Origin: JBLYYQ01 sp048550035
Lineage (GTDB): Bacteria > Nitrospinota_A > UBA7883 > JBLYYQ01
NCBI GenBank assembly: GCA_048550035.1
Contig: JBLYYQ010000095.1
Location: 1-9,370 of the forward strand
DNA length: 9,370 nucleotides
Reading direction: 5' to 3'
Shown here: positions 1 to 7,451 of the stretch, piece by piece
How the letters are laid out: every line of letters starts with the position of its first letter
Numbering within the stretch: the stretch's first letter is position 1
Translations under genes and position numbers: made by a program
The notes under the pieces: generated by a model
Told to the model about the DNA's origin: nothing
The model's input: the letters and a program-made list of their open reading frames with translations, nothing else
Databases searched by the model: none

Positions 1-689
1 ATGTTACAGTTTTAACAGGAGCAGGTGTCTCTGCTGAGTCAGGTATCCCGACATTTAGAGGCAAAGATGGCCTCTGGAACAATTTTAATGCTGAAGAGTT
101 AGCGACGCCAGAAGCGTTTAATAAAGATCCGTTACTTGTCTGGCGGTGGTATGATTATAGACGGAATATTATTGCAAGTGCTAACCCAAACGATGGACAT
201 ATAGCATTAGCTAAAATGGAGCAGCTCTATGGCGAGCAGTTTCTCTTAATTAGCCAAAATGTTGATGGGTTACATTCTAAGGCTGGCTCTAAGAATCTTT
301 TAGAACTCCATGGCAATATATGGCAGGGACGCTGCCTTAATTGCAAGGCGAAGATTAATTTAAGTAATAAACTAAAAAAATTGCCACCTCGATGTAGTTT
401 CTGCGCGGGGATGCTCCGTCCTGATATAGTCTGGTTTGGCGAATCGCTAGATCATAATATAATGAACTCTGCGCTTGGCAGTTTGCAAAAGTGCAATATT
501 TTGTTGGTAGTTGGTAGTAGCTCTATTGTGGAACCTGCTGCATCATTTGGAAGAATTGCAAAAGGAGCAGGAGCATTGTTAGTTGAGATTAATATTGAAC
601 CAAGTGCGATCTCTTCAACTGTAGATTACTTTCTTCTAGGAGAATCTGGCAAAATTTTACCAACGATTATAAGAGAATTAAATAGATAG
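1..689 (+). CDS. cobB: NAD-dependent protein deacylase, sirtuin family (CobB/SIRT5-like class III), 5' partial
   Basis: Sirtuins remove acyl groups from lysine side chains using NAD+, in the cytoplasm. The frame is open from base 3 and begins inside the NAD-binding GAGxSxxSGIPxFRG motif, so only the first few residues are missing. Visible residue 1 is the Val at bases 3-5. The signatures are QNVDGLH at about residues 85-91, catalytic His103 in the LELHGN motif, and zinc pairs Cys111/Cys114 and Cys131/Cys134. Tyr50 and Arg53 (bases 150-161) form the YxxR signature that in E. coli CobB and SIRT5 binds acidic acyl groups, so desuccinylase/demalonylase activity is predicted by family knowledge. 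About 228 residues are visible, close to short bacterial sirtuins. The gene ends in TAG and hisS follows about 40 bases later on the same strand, so they are probably co-transcribed. The family call is firm; the gene symbol is by analogy. Confidence 0.93.
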   Translation, partial: VTVLTGAGVSAESGIPTFRGKDGLWNNFNAEELATPEAFNKDPLLVWRWYDYRRNIIASANPNDGHIALAKMEQLYGEQFLLISQNVDGLHSKAGSKNLLELHGNIWQGRCLNCKAKINLSNKLKKLPPRCSFCAGMLRPDIVWFGESLDHNIMNSALGSLQKCNILLVVGSSSIVEPAASFGRIAKGAGALLVEINIEPSAISSTVDYFLLGESGKILPTIIRELNR

Positions 690-728
690 ACTTTACTCTT
701 AGTCGTGGCTTATTATTTTCAATATATT

Positions 729-2024
729 ATGCAAAAAGAGAATTTAATAGTTTCGAAGGTTAAAGGTGTCAACGATATCTTTGCACCAAACATCTATCTA
801 TGGCAAGAGGTCGAACAGACGGCAGCCAGCCTGTTTGAGCTATATAACTATAGTGAGATTAGGACTCCAACCTTTGAAAAGAGTCAGCTCTTCAACCGAT
901 CCATAGGGGAAGGTAGTGATATTGTCGAAAAAGAGCTTTATTCATTTAAAGATCGGGGAGACCAACTATTAGCGCTAAGACCTGAAGGGACGGCATCAGT
1001 TGCTCGTGCGGTGATTGAGCAGAAACTACTAAGCCTGCAACAGCCTCTAAAACTATTTTATCATGGCTCTATGTTTAGAGCAGAACGTCCACAGGCAAAC
1101 AGGTTTCGAGAGTTCCATCAGATTGGTGCTGAATGTTTTGGGATGGCAACTCCATTGGCAGAAGTAGAACTTATTTTAATACTGGTCGAATTCCTAAATA
1201 GGATCAATTTAAAATCGTTTACCCTTCTATTAAATTCATTGGGGTGTAATAAATGTCGAGAACCTTATAAGGTAGCATTAGCCAAATATCTAGAGAGTGT
1301 TAAAGATGCTCTTTGTGAGAGTTGTCAAGCAAGGATGCAGAAAAATGTTTTAAGAACATTAGATTGCAAAAAAAGTAGTTGCAAAACAGTGTTAGCAGAT
1401 GGACCGCTTATCGATAAATATCGTTGCCTTGAGTGTGAATCTGATTTTGAATTTATAACGAGTAGCCTAAGTAACTTTAATATAGATTTCACTGTTGACC
1501 CTAAACTTGTCCGTGGATTAGATTACTATAACAAAACAGCCTTTGAGGTAGTTTCAGATCAGCTAGGGAGTCAAGATGCTCTAGCAGGTGGGGGACGATA
1601 CGATCTGCTAGTAGAACAGCTAGGTGGCACTCCAACAGAAGCGGTCGGGTTTGCGATCGGATTAGAGAGGGTCATATCGATCCTTTTAGAGCAACGATCA
1701 GATGAGCTTAAATTAACTTCTGCTGCAGCTGACTTAGATCTTGTCATATTAATATTTGTAAAAGAAGCAGGTGAGCTTGGATTAAAAATAGGGCAACTAG
1801 CCATAGCTGCCAATTACAGAAGAACAATTATTGAAGTCACCGGTAAATCAATGAAAAGCATTATGAGATCGGCCAATAAAAGTAATGCCAAAGTCGCTAT
1901 ATTGATAGGTTCTGATGAGCTGACTCAAAATAAGGTAACTATCAAGAATATGAGAAGTGGCGAACAAGATTTAATAAGTTTTGATAAGATTCAAGATCGG
2001 CTAGCAACTTTCTTATCTAAGTAG
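729..2024 (+). CDS. hisS: Histidyl-tRNA synthetase (class II)
   Basis: Charges tRNA-His with histidine in two ATP-dependent steps in the cytoplasm. Numbering from ATG 729 gives 431 residues, a normal length. Class II motif 2 with the FRAERPQ signature lies at about residues 110-138. The two HisRS-specific motifs are LVRGLDYYNKTAFE at 260-273 (HisA) and AGGGRYD at 286-292. Motif 3 (GFAIGLER) is near 307-314, and an anticodon-binding domain runs from about 336 to the end. Between motif 2 and HisA there are eight cysteines in four pairs (173/176, 196/199, 213/218, 233/236), which could bind metal; E. coli HisRS lacks them, and I recall similar pairs in deltaproteobacterial enzymes. I prefer ATG 729 over an in-frame GTG at 705 because the conserved N-terminus begins around residue 8 of the shorter form. 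Neither start has a clear Shine-Dalgarno. The last 8 bp overlap the end of the convergent purF. Confidence 0.96.
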   Translation: MQKENLIVSKVKGVNDIFAPNIYLWQEVEQTAASLFELYNYSEIRTPTFEKSQLFNRSIGEGSDIVEKELYSFKDRGDQLLALRPEGTASVARAVIEQKLLSLQQPLKLFYHGSMFRAERPQANRFREFHQIGAECFGMATPLAEVELILILVEFLNRINLKSFTLLLNSLGCNKCREPYKVALAKYLESVKDALCESCQARMQKNVLRTLDCKKSSCKTVLADGPLIDKYRCLECESDFEFITSSLSNFNIDFTVDPKLVRGLDYYNKTAFEVVSDQLGSQDALAGGGRYDLLVEQLGGTPTEAVGFAIGLERVISILLEQRSDELKLTSAAADLDLVILIFVKEAGELGLKIGQLAIAANYRRTIIEVTGKSMKSIMRSANKSNAKVAILIGSDELTQNKVTIKNMRSGEQDLISFDKIQDRLATFLSK

Positions 2025-3444
2025 GTGACTTCACCGATTTGCTAGCTTCAACTAATTCTAATTGCGAATCTGTTTTATTAATTGCTACCGGATAATCACC
2101 AGAAAAGCATGCATGACAAAAATCAGTCGAGGTCCCTTGAACCGCCTCAAACATCTTATCGAATGAGAGATATGCCAGTGAATCAACCTCTAAATATTTG
2201 GCAATCTCATCTTCTGAGTAGGTAGCAGCTATAAGTTCAGTACGGTTGGGAGTATCAATTCCATAGTAACAAGGATGGGTGGTTGGTGGCGATGAGATCC
2301 GAAAATGAATCTCCTTTGCACCAGCCTCACGGACCATCTTGATAAGTTTGCGAGAGGTTGTACCACGAACAATAGAGTCATCAACTAATACGACCTTCTT
2401 GTTTTTGATTAAGCTCTTGATTGGATTAAGTTTGATCTTTATTCCAAAGTTTCGAATAGAGCTAGAAGGTTCAATAAAAGTTCGACCAACATAATGATTT
2501 CTTATAATTGCCTTTTCATATGGGATGTTAGAAGCTTGCGCATAACCTAATGCAGCCACCACTCCTGAATCTGGCACTGGTGCAACAAGATCGGCATCAA
2601 CATAGGACTCTTTAGCTAACTGGGCACCTAATGCTTTACGAACCGAGTAGACATTACGATCAAAAATAAATGAGTCAGGTCTCGCAAAATAGATCAATTC
2701 AAAGATGCACTCCTTCTTCCCTGCCGGTTGAAAAGGGAACAGAGAGTGTAGCCCTGATTCGTTTACTACTATCAACTCACCAGGTTGGACTTCTCTTATA
2801 AACTTGGCACCAATTAGATCAAACGCACAAGTTTCAGATGCAAAAATAAATGCATCATCAACTTTCCCTATAACTAATGGGCGGAAACCATTAGGATCAC
2901 GAGCAACAATTAATTCAGATGCGCTCATAATAACTAAACTATAAGCACCTTTAGTTTGAGATAGTGCATCAACAACTTTATCAGCTAATGTCTCCTTTTG
3001 GCTCTTTGCAATGAGATGCAAAACAACTTCAGAATCTACTGTCGATCTAAAAATTGAGCCATCTTTCTCTAGCTCTTTTCGTAAACTAACTGCATTTACC
3101 AAGTTACCATTATGCGAAAGAGCAAGTGGCCCGTGAGCATACTCTATAAATAGTGGGAGTGAGTTTCTAAGCTCTGAGGTACCATGCGTTGAATAACGAT
3201 TATGTCCTATCGCCATCTCCCCTTTGAGTTTATCTAAATTTGTGCTATTGAATACCTCAGAAACTAAACCCATGCCGATTTCTGCATAGTGATTCTTGCT
3301 GTCTGATGATACTATCCCGGATGACTCTTGACCCCTATGTTGTAATGAGTAAAGGCCAAGATAGGTCAGGTTTGCCGCATCTTTATGATTACAAACAGCC
3401 ATAACAGCACATTTATCTTGGAGCTTGTCTATCTCTGGATACAA
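2017..3444 (-). CDS. purF: Amidophosphoribosyltransferase (glutamine PRPP amidotransferase)
   Basis: Catalyses the committed step of purine synthesis, making 5-phosphoribosylamine from PRPP and glutamine. I start it at TTG 3444 (475 residues). This leaves an 11-residue propeptide before nucleophile Cys12, as in B. subtilis PurF, and an AGG lies 9 bases upstream. A GTG at 3522 would add 26 non-conserved residues and would place the likely promoter inside the gene. The N-terminal Ntn glutaminase domain carries LQHRGQESSG, GHNRYSTHG and SHNGNLVN. The C-terminal phosphoribosyltransferase domain carries the PRPP loop VLVDDSIVRGTTS at about 352-364. Cys246, Cys392, Cys443 and Cys446 match the four [4Fe-4S] ligands of the B. 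subtilis enzyme, so self-cleavage and an oxygen-sensitive cluster are expected. The gene stands alone here, without other pur genes, and converges on hisS with an 8-bp overlap. Confidence 0.95.
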   Translation of the reverse strand: MYPEIDKLQDKCAVMAVCNHKDAANLTYLGLYSLQHRGQESSGIVSSDSKNHYAEIGMGLVSEVFNSTNLDKLKGEMAIGHNRYSTHGTSELRNSLPLFIEYAHGPLALSHNGNLVNAVSLRKELEKDGSIFRSTVDSEVVLHLIAKSQKETLADKVVDALSQTKGAYSLVIMSASELIVARDPNGFRPLVIGKVDDAFIFASETCAFDLIGAKFIREVQPGELIVVNESGLHSLFPFQPAGKKECIFELIYFARPDSFIFDRNVYSVRKALGAQLAKESYVDADLVAPVPDSGVVAALGYAQASNIPYEKAIIRNHYVGRTFIEPSSSIRNFGIKIKLNPIKSLIKNKKVVLVDDSIVRGTTSRKLIKMVREAGAKEIHFRISSPPTTHPCYYGIDTPNRTELIAATYSEDEIAKYLEVDSLAYLSFDKMFEAVQGTSTDFCHACFSGDYPVAINKTDSQLELVEASKSVKSPT

Positions 3445-3474
3445 TTTTATTAACCTAGAATTATTTTTTCTACT

Positions 3475-3503
3475 ATTATACACAGCTATTGCCACTCTGA
3501 TAA
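3475..3503 (-). promoter_or_regulatory. Probable sigma70-type promoter of purF
   Basis: Reading the minus strand, TTATCA (3503-3498, 4/6 match to the -35 consensus) is followed by a 17-base spacer and a perfect TATAAT (3480-3475). Transcription would begin near 3468, about 25 bases before TTG 3444 and downstream of the upstream GTG codons. This is the main reason for choosing the TTG start of purF. No purine-repressor operator or riboswitch-like fold is evident between it and the start codon. Confidence 0.6.
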
Positions 3504-3598
3504 AAAAATTGATCTTTGTCACACCTTTTAAAAATATCGGAAATGAAGTTTTAACAGTTTCATTGCTAACCTAAGATAGAAGCAGCAGATCTTTATCT

Positions 3599-3617
3599 AA
3601 AAAAAAAGGCGACTTTT
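3599..3617 (-). terminator. Weak candidate terminator downstream of tRNA-Leu
   Basis: On the minus strand a 5-bp hairpin (AAAAG, loop TCGC, CTTTT) runs directly into a T tract; the genome strand shows nine consecutive A at 3599-3607. It lies about 55 bases past the tRNA 3' end, where a transcript from the tRNA should stop before the purF promoter. The stem is short and mostly A-T, so the T tract is the stronger part of the evidence. Confidence 0.35.
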
Positions 3618-3670
3618 ACTCTTTTAATATGTTTTGGGCTATTATCTTAAGGTATTGAAATTGCAAAAGT

Positions 3671-3756
3671 TGGTGCCCTGGACTGGACTCGAACCAGCAT
3701 GAGAAGCTCTCACCACCCCCTCAAGATGGCGTGTCTACCAATTCCACCACCAGGGC
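3671..3756 (-). tRNA. tRNA-Leu, anticodon GAG, CCA encoded
   Basis: The minus strand folds as a class II tRNA. The acceptor stem is GCCCTGG (3756-3750) with CCAGGGC (3681-3675), followed by discriminator A and an encoded CCA (3673-3671). The D-arm region has the usual tRNA-Leu form TGGTGGAATTGGTAGACAC. The anticodon stem CCATC/GGTGG encloses loop TTGAGGG, giving anticodon GAG, which reads CUC and CUU. A long variable arm (TGAGA/TCTCA) and a GGTTCGAGTCC T-arm follow; the long variable arm is expected for leucine tRNA. It lies between dnaE and purF on the same strand and appears to have its own promoter upstream. Confidence 0.97.
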
Positions 3757-3782
3757 GCAATTTATTCTATCAAACTATCTAT

Positions 3783-3810
3783 CTTATAATAGGTTACCAC
3801 TTCAGGTAAA
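3783..3810 (-). promoter_or_regulatory. Candidate promoter of tRNA-Leu
   Basis: On the minus strand TTTACC (3810-3805, 4/6) and TATAAG (3788-3783, 5/6) are separated by 16 bases in the short gap between the dnaE stop and the tRNA. Transcription would start roughly 20 bases before the mature 5' end. No terminator hairpin is visible between dnaE and the tRNA, so read-through from dnaE is an alternative source of the tRNA. Confidence 0.4.
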
Positions 3811-3825
3811 GAGTTTTTTAATAAG

Positions 3826-6800
3826 CTACGATAGAGTGACACGATCTTCTCCAACAATTTCTTCTATCTTTTTTATCAGACCAGAGCTGATACGGGCTTT
3901 TGGTTTGCAACCAAGTAAAGTTACAATACCTAATGGATCGTGTAATTTCAAGGTAACTTCGCTTCTCCCTTTACTTGATCTTAGTAGCTGTTCCAATGAT
4001 TTTAAAACTGATATATCTAATCCTGTGGTTACTATATTGATAGTAAGTTTAGAGGAAAATTGATCAATTGCATCTTCAATCTGTATGATTTCTTCAGCAA
4101 CCAAAGTTGCATCTTGCGCTGAATTAATATCTAGCTCGCCTACTATAACTAACGGGATGTTTGATTCTAATAAATCTCTGTTTTTGTTGTAGGTTGCTGG
4201 AAACAAGATCGTATTAATATGACCATTCATATCTTCTAAGATCACTCTTGCCATTAACTCCCCTTTTTTTGTCCTTAGCTCTTTTATGGAACCAATTATT
4301 CCACCAATCCGAACTTTACTTCGATCCTTTTGGGTTGCAACCTGTGATGTGTCACAGTCGCAAATAAGTTTTAGCTCCTGTTCATATTGGCTCAATGGGT
4401 GGCTGGAGAGATAAAAACCTAAAGAATCTTTTTCATGCGCTAGCTTCTCACTCTCACTCCAATAACTACTGCTCTCCTTGTTTGCTAGTTTGCCTACAGG
4501 ATCAGGCGAGCTAAAGAGCGCTTCTTGTCCAATTGCAAGATCATTTTTCTTCTTTTGTGCCCGTTTTAAGATACTTTCTATATCATCAAATAGCTCTTTT
4601 CGATTGTCATTAAACTGATCGAATGTACCAGAACATACTAATGCCTCAAGCACCCGCTTATTAATAGGAGTTGAACGGGTAGAGCCACCATTGCTGTTAG
4701 CTGTCAGCCTTGCCTGTTCATCTGCATGATGAAGGTGCGATTCAGAGTTATCTATAGTCTTACCATTACCATTAAGTAGATCAGCAATCGAATTGACTTT
4801 TGCAATACAATCAGCAATAGAACTAAATTTTGTTTTAGAATTATTACGAGCAGCAATAATAGCTTCTGCCGATGAGATCCCTACACCTTTCAAAGCATTT
4901 AATCCAAATCGTATTGAGTTTTCCTCGGCCTTAAACTGACCGATTGATTCATTAATATCTGGTGGTAATATCGCTATATTAAGAGATTGGAGCTCTTTAA
5001 TTGCTTGATATATTTTATCCGCATTATCAATCTCAGCAGACATTAATGCTGCAAAGTATTCAGCCGGATAGTGGCTTTTTAAATATGCAGTCTGGTATGC
5101 GATAATTGCGTAGCAAACTGAGTGTGATTTATTGAATCCATACTCACCAAACTTTTCGATCTGCTTCCAGAGTCGCTCAATTTTAGTACGATTATGTCCA
5201 TTCTTCAGGGCTCCCTCTACAAACTGTTCTTGTAGATTACTCATCAAATCTTGCTTCTTTTTACCGATCGCTTTTCGCAATATATCGGCTGTTGCAAAAG
5301 AGAATCCTGCCAAAATATTGGCAATCCGCATAACCTGTTCTTGATAGACAATAACCCCATAGGTTTCGCCTAACTCTTTTTCCAAAATTGGAAAATCATA
5401 CCGAATCTTTTTCTGATTATTTTTATTTTTTATATAGGTATCTGTCATCCCTGAGTTGATTGGACCTGGTCGAAATAATGCAACTAAGGCTACTATATCT
5501 TCGAACTTTTTAGGTTGCATCTTACGAATTAAATCTCGCATCCCTGATGATTCTAACTGAAATACTCCAAATGTTCTTATATCCTGAAGTAACTTAAAAG
5601 TCTTCTGATCGGTGATATCGATGTTATTGATATCGATCTCAATGTTGCTGTTAATCTTAATCTTATCGATCGTCTTTTGAATGACTGTTAAGGTCTTTAA
5701 TCCTAAAAAATCCATCTTCAAGAGACCGAGTCGCTCAACATCATTCATCTGAAACTGTGTTGTGATATCAGGCGAGCCTGATGCCTTATAAAGTGGCAAA
5801 AAATCTGTTAATGCAGATGGCGAAATTACTACTCCAGCCGCATGAGTTGAGGTATGTCTAGTGACACCCTCTAGTACTTTTGCAACATCGATTAGTTTTG
5901 TAATTTCTGGACTATTTTTATAATCAGCTGCTAACTTTGGCTCAGTTTCTAATGCTCGATCTATTGTTATATTGAGCTTGTCAGGTACAAGTTTCGCAAT
6001 TCGATCTGCCTCCTTATACGGAATATTCATAACCCTAGCTACATCGCGAAGCACTGCCTTTGCTTTTAGTGCGCCAAATGTTATTATCTGCGAAACCATC
6101 TTTGGCCCATCTACCTTTTCATATTTTGCACGGACATAGTTGATAACTTTTTGTCTCCCTTCCATACAAAAATCTATATCAATATCTGGCATCGAAATTC
6201 GCTCTGGATTTAAAAATCGTTCAAAGACCAGTCCATGTTTGATCGGATCAACACCGGTAATCCCAAGTGCAAATGCTACCATTGAGCCTGCAGCTGAACC
6301 GCGACCAGGCCCCACTGCTATATTATTCGCTTTAGCATATTCAACAAAGTCTGCACTGATTAGAAAATAACCAGGAAAGCCCATATTATTGATTACTTTT
6401 AACTCCATCTGTAATCGTCGTTTATACTTCGCTTGGCGATCAAGGTCATTTTGTAGCGCAGCCTGTCCAGGCTCTCTGAACCTACCTTCCAACCCATGTA
6501 GTGCTCTTGATTCTAGATAACTCTCTATTGTAGTATCGTCTGGGATAGGGAAATTTGGAAGGTGGTTCTTATTGGTCTCAAATGAGAATCCAATCATCTC
6601 TGTTATCAATTGAGTATTTGTAATCGCATCTGGAACATCTTTAAAAAGAGCTAACATCTCTTCTGTTGATTTAAGATAAAATTGATCGCCGTGATATCGG
6701 ATTCTATTTACATCTGTCAGTAGCTTACCAGCTCCAATACAGAGTAGTGCATCGTGTGCTTCTGAATCTTCTTGATTTAAGTAATGGGCATCATTTGTTG

Positions 6801-7428
6801 CAACTACTTTAAGATCACATCTTTTTGCAAGTGCAATCAGCTTCTTATTTGCAATTTGCTGTTCTTCTAGCCCATGATCTTGCAGCTCTAAAAAGAATTT
6901 ACCATTAAATATCTCTTTATAAAAAAGGGCGACAGACTCTGCTTCTTCATCTTTTCCAGCTAGCAATAGTGATGGAACTTCTCCTCGAATACATGCAGAA
7001 AGTGCGATTAGCCCTTCTGAATGTTCTGCTAATAACTCCTTATCAATTCGAGGTTTATAGTAAAACCCATCCAGATATCCGATGCTCGATAGCTTCGATA
7101 AATTTTTATATCCGCTCTCGTTTTGAACTAAAAGGACTAAATGATGGTATTGACGTTTGGTATCATTCTCTGGTCTAGCCCTAGATTCCTTACTATAGAT
7201 TGACCCTTTAGCAACATAAACTTCGCACCCTATTATAGGGAGCAGACCATTCTTGATGGCATACTCAGCAAACTCTAATGCACCAAACATCGACCCATGA
7301 TCTGTAAGTGCTATCGCATTCATGTTTAGCTTTACAGCTTTGTCGATTAGAGGAACAATTTGAATCGCACTGTCTAGTAGTGAATACTGACTATGTAGAT
7401 GTAGGTGGGTAAATTTAACTTTGCTCAC
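3826..7428 (-). CDS. dnaE: DNA polymerase III alpha subunit
   Basis: Replicative polymerase of the bacterial replisome, 1200 residues (E. coli has 1160). The start is GTG 7428, followed at once by the conserved FTHLHLHSQYSLLD of the PHP domain; its Shine-Dalgarno is weak. The PHP domain (about 1-280) keeps His10, His12, Asp19, His44, Glu69, His95/96, Cys146, Asp213 and His215, whereas E. coli alpha has lost several, so a metal-bound PHP exonuclease is plausible. GPGRGSAAGS (373-382) and PDIDIDF (414-420) mark the C-family palm; Asp417, Asp419 and Asp573 (in KMDFLGL) match the E. coli catalytic triad 401/403/555. Tandem helix-hairpin-helix motifs are near 845-940, QEALF at 968-972 is a beta-clamp binding motif, and an OB fold begins near 1038. 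A polar insertion of about 40 residues (879-918) interrupts the helix-hairpin-helix region. The gene lies 23 bases after the zinc-ribbon gene and is probably co-transcribed with it. Confidence 0.97.
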   Translation of the reverse strand: MSKVKFTHLHLHSQYSLLDSAIQIVPLIDKAVKLNMNAIALTDHGSMFGALEFAEYAIKNGLLPIIGCEVYVAKGSIYSKESRARPENDTKRQYHHLVLLVQNESGYKNLSKLSSIGYLDGFYYKPRIDKELLAEHSEGLIALSACIRGEVPSLLLAGKDEEAESVALFYKEIFNGKFFLELQDHGLEEQQIANKKLIALAKRCDLKVVATNDAHYLNQEDSEAHDALLCIGAGKLLTDVNRIRYHGDQFYLKSTEEMLALFKDVPDAITNTQLITEMIGFSFETNKNHLPNFPIPDDTTIESYLESRALHGLEGRFREPGQAALQNDLDRQAKYKRRLQMELKVINNMGFPGYFLISADFVEYAKANNIAVGPGRGSAAGSMVAFALGITGVDPIKHGLVFERFLNPERISMPDIDIDFCMEGRQKVINYVRAKYEKVDGPKMVSQIITFGALKAKAVLRDVARVMNIPYKEADRIAKLVPDKLNITIDRALETEPKLAADYKNSPEITKLIDVAKVLEGVTRHTSTHAAGVVISPSALTDFLPLYKASGSPDITTQFQMNDVERLGLLKMDFLGLKTLTVIQKTIDKIKINSNIEIDINNIDITDQKTFKLLQDIRTFGVFQLESSGMRDLIRKMQPKKFEDIVALVALFRPGPINSGMTDTYIKNKNNQKKIRYDFPILEKELGETYGVIVYQEQVMRIANILAGFSFATADILRKAIGKKKQDLMSNLQEQFVEGALKNGHNRTKIERLWKQIEKFGEYGFNKSHSVCYAIIAYQTAYLKSHYPAEYFAALMSAEIDNADKIYQAIKELQSLNIAILPPDINESIGQFKAEENSIRFGLNALKGVGISSAEAIIAARNNSKTKFSSIADCIAKVNSIADLLNGNGKTIDNSESHLHHADEQARLTANSNGGSTRSTPINKRVLEALVCSGTFDQFNDNRKELFDDIESILKRAQKKKNDLAIGQEALFSSPDPVGKLANKESSSYWSESEKLAHEKDSLGFYLSSHPLSQYEQELKLICDCDTSQVATQKDRSKVRIGGIIGSIKELRTKKGELMARVILEDMNGHINTILFPATYNKNRDLLESNIPLVIVGELDINSAQDATLVAEEIIQIEDAIDQFSSKLTINIVTTGLDISVLKSLEQLLRSSKGRSEVTLKLHDPLGIVTLLGCKPKARISSGLIKKIEEIVGEDRVTLS
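4675..4794 (-). other. In-frame low-complexity insertion within dnaE
   Basis: This codes for residues 879-918 of DnaE, between the conserved FSSIADCIAKVN and INKRVLEALVCSGTFD stretches, which are nearly adjacent in E. coli alpha. The inserted protein is rich in Asn, Ser, Gly, Thr and His and has no hydrophobic pattern, so it probably forms a solvent loop. The DNA contains a perfect 6-bp inverted repeat (TTCATC, TGCAT, GATGAA at 4717-4733). A near-exact 12-base direct repeat (TCAGCAATCGAA at 4781 and TCAGCAATAGAA at 4811) sits at one edge. The frame is intact across it. Confidence 0.55.
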
Positions 7429-7451
7429 AAGATATCTGTTCTCTGCTTAAA

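Noticed and set aside
1571..1813. Minus-strand reading frame of 80 codons inside hisS
   Set aside because: It is antisense to the conserved HisRS catalytic motifs and its composition is that of a shadow frame.
2005..2040. Bidirectional terminator between hisS and purF
   Set aside because: Only a 4-bp stem (GGTG/CACC, loop ACTT) is present, with no T tract on either side.
3671..3756. tRNA-Leu as an integration (att) site for a mobile element
   Set aside because: I found no second copy of the tRNA 3' end in the window and no integrase gene nearby.
3731..4063. Plus-strand reading frame of 110 codons over the tRNA and the dnaE end
   Set aside because: It lies antisense to tRNA-Leu and to conserved dnaE sequence and has no family-like features; other plus-strand frames within dnaE are rejected for the same reason.
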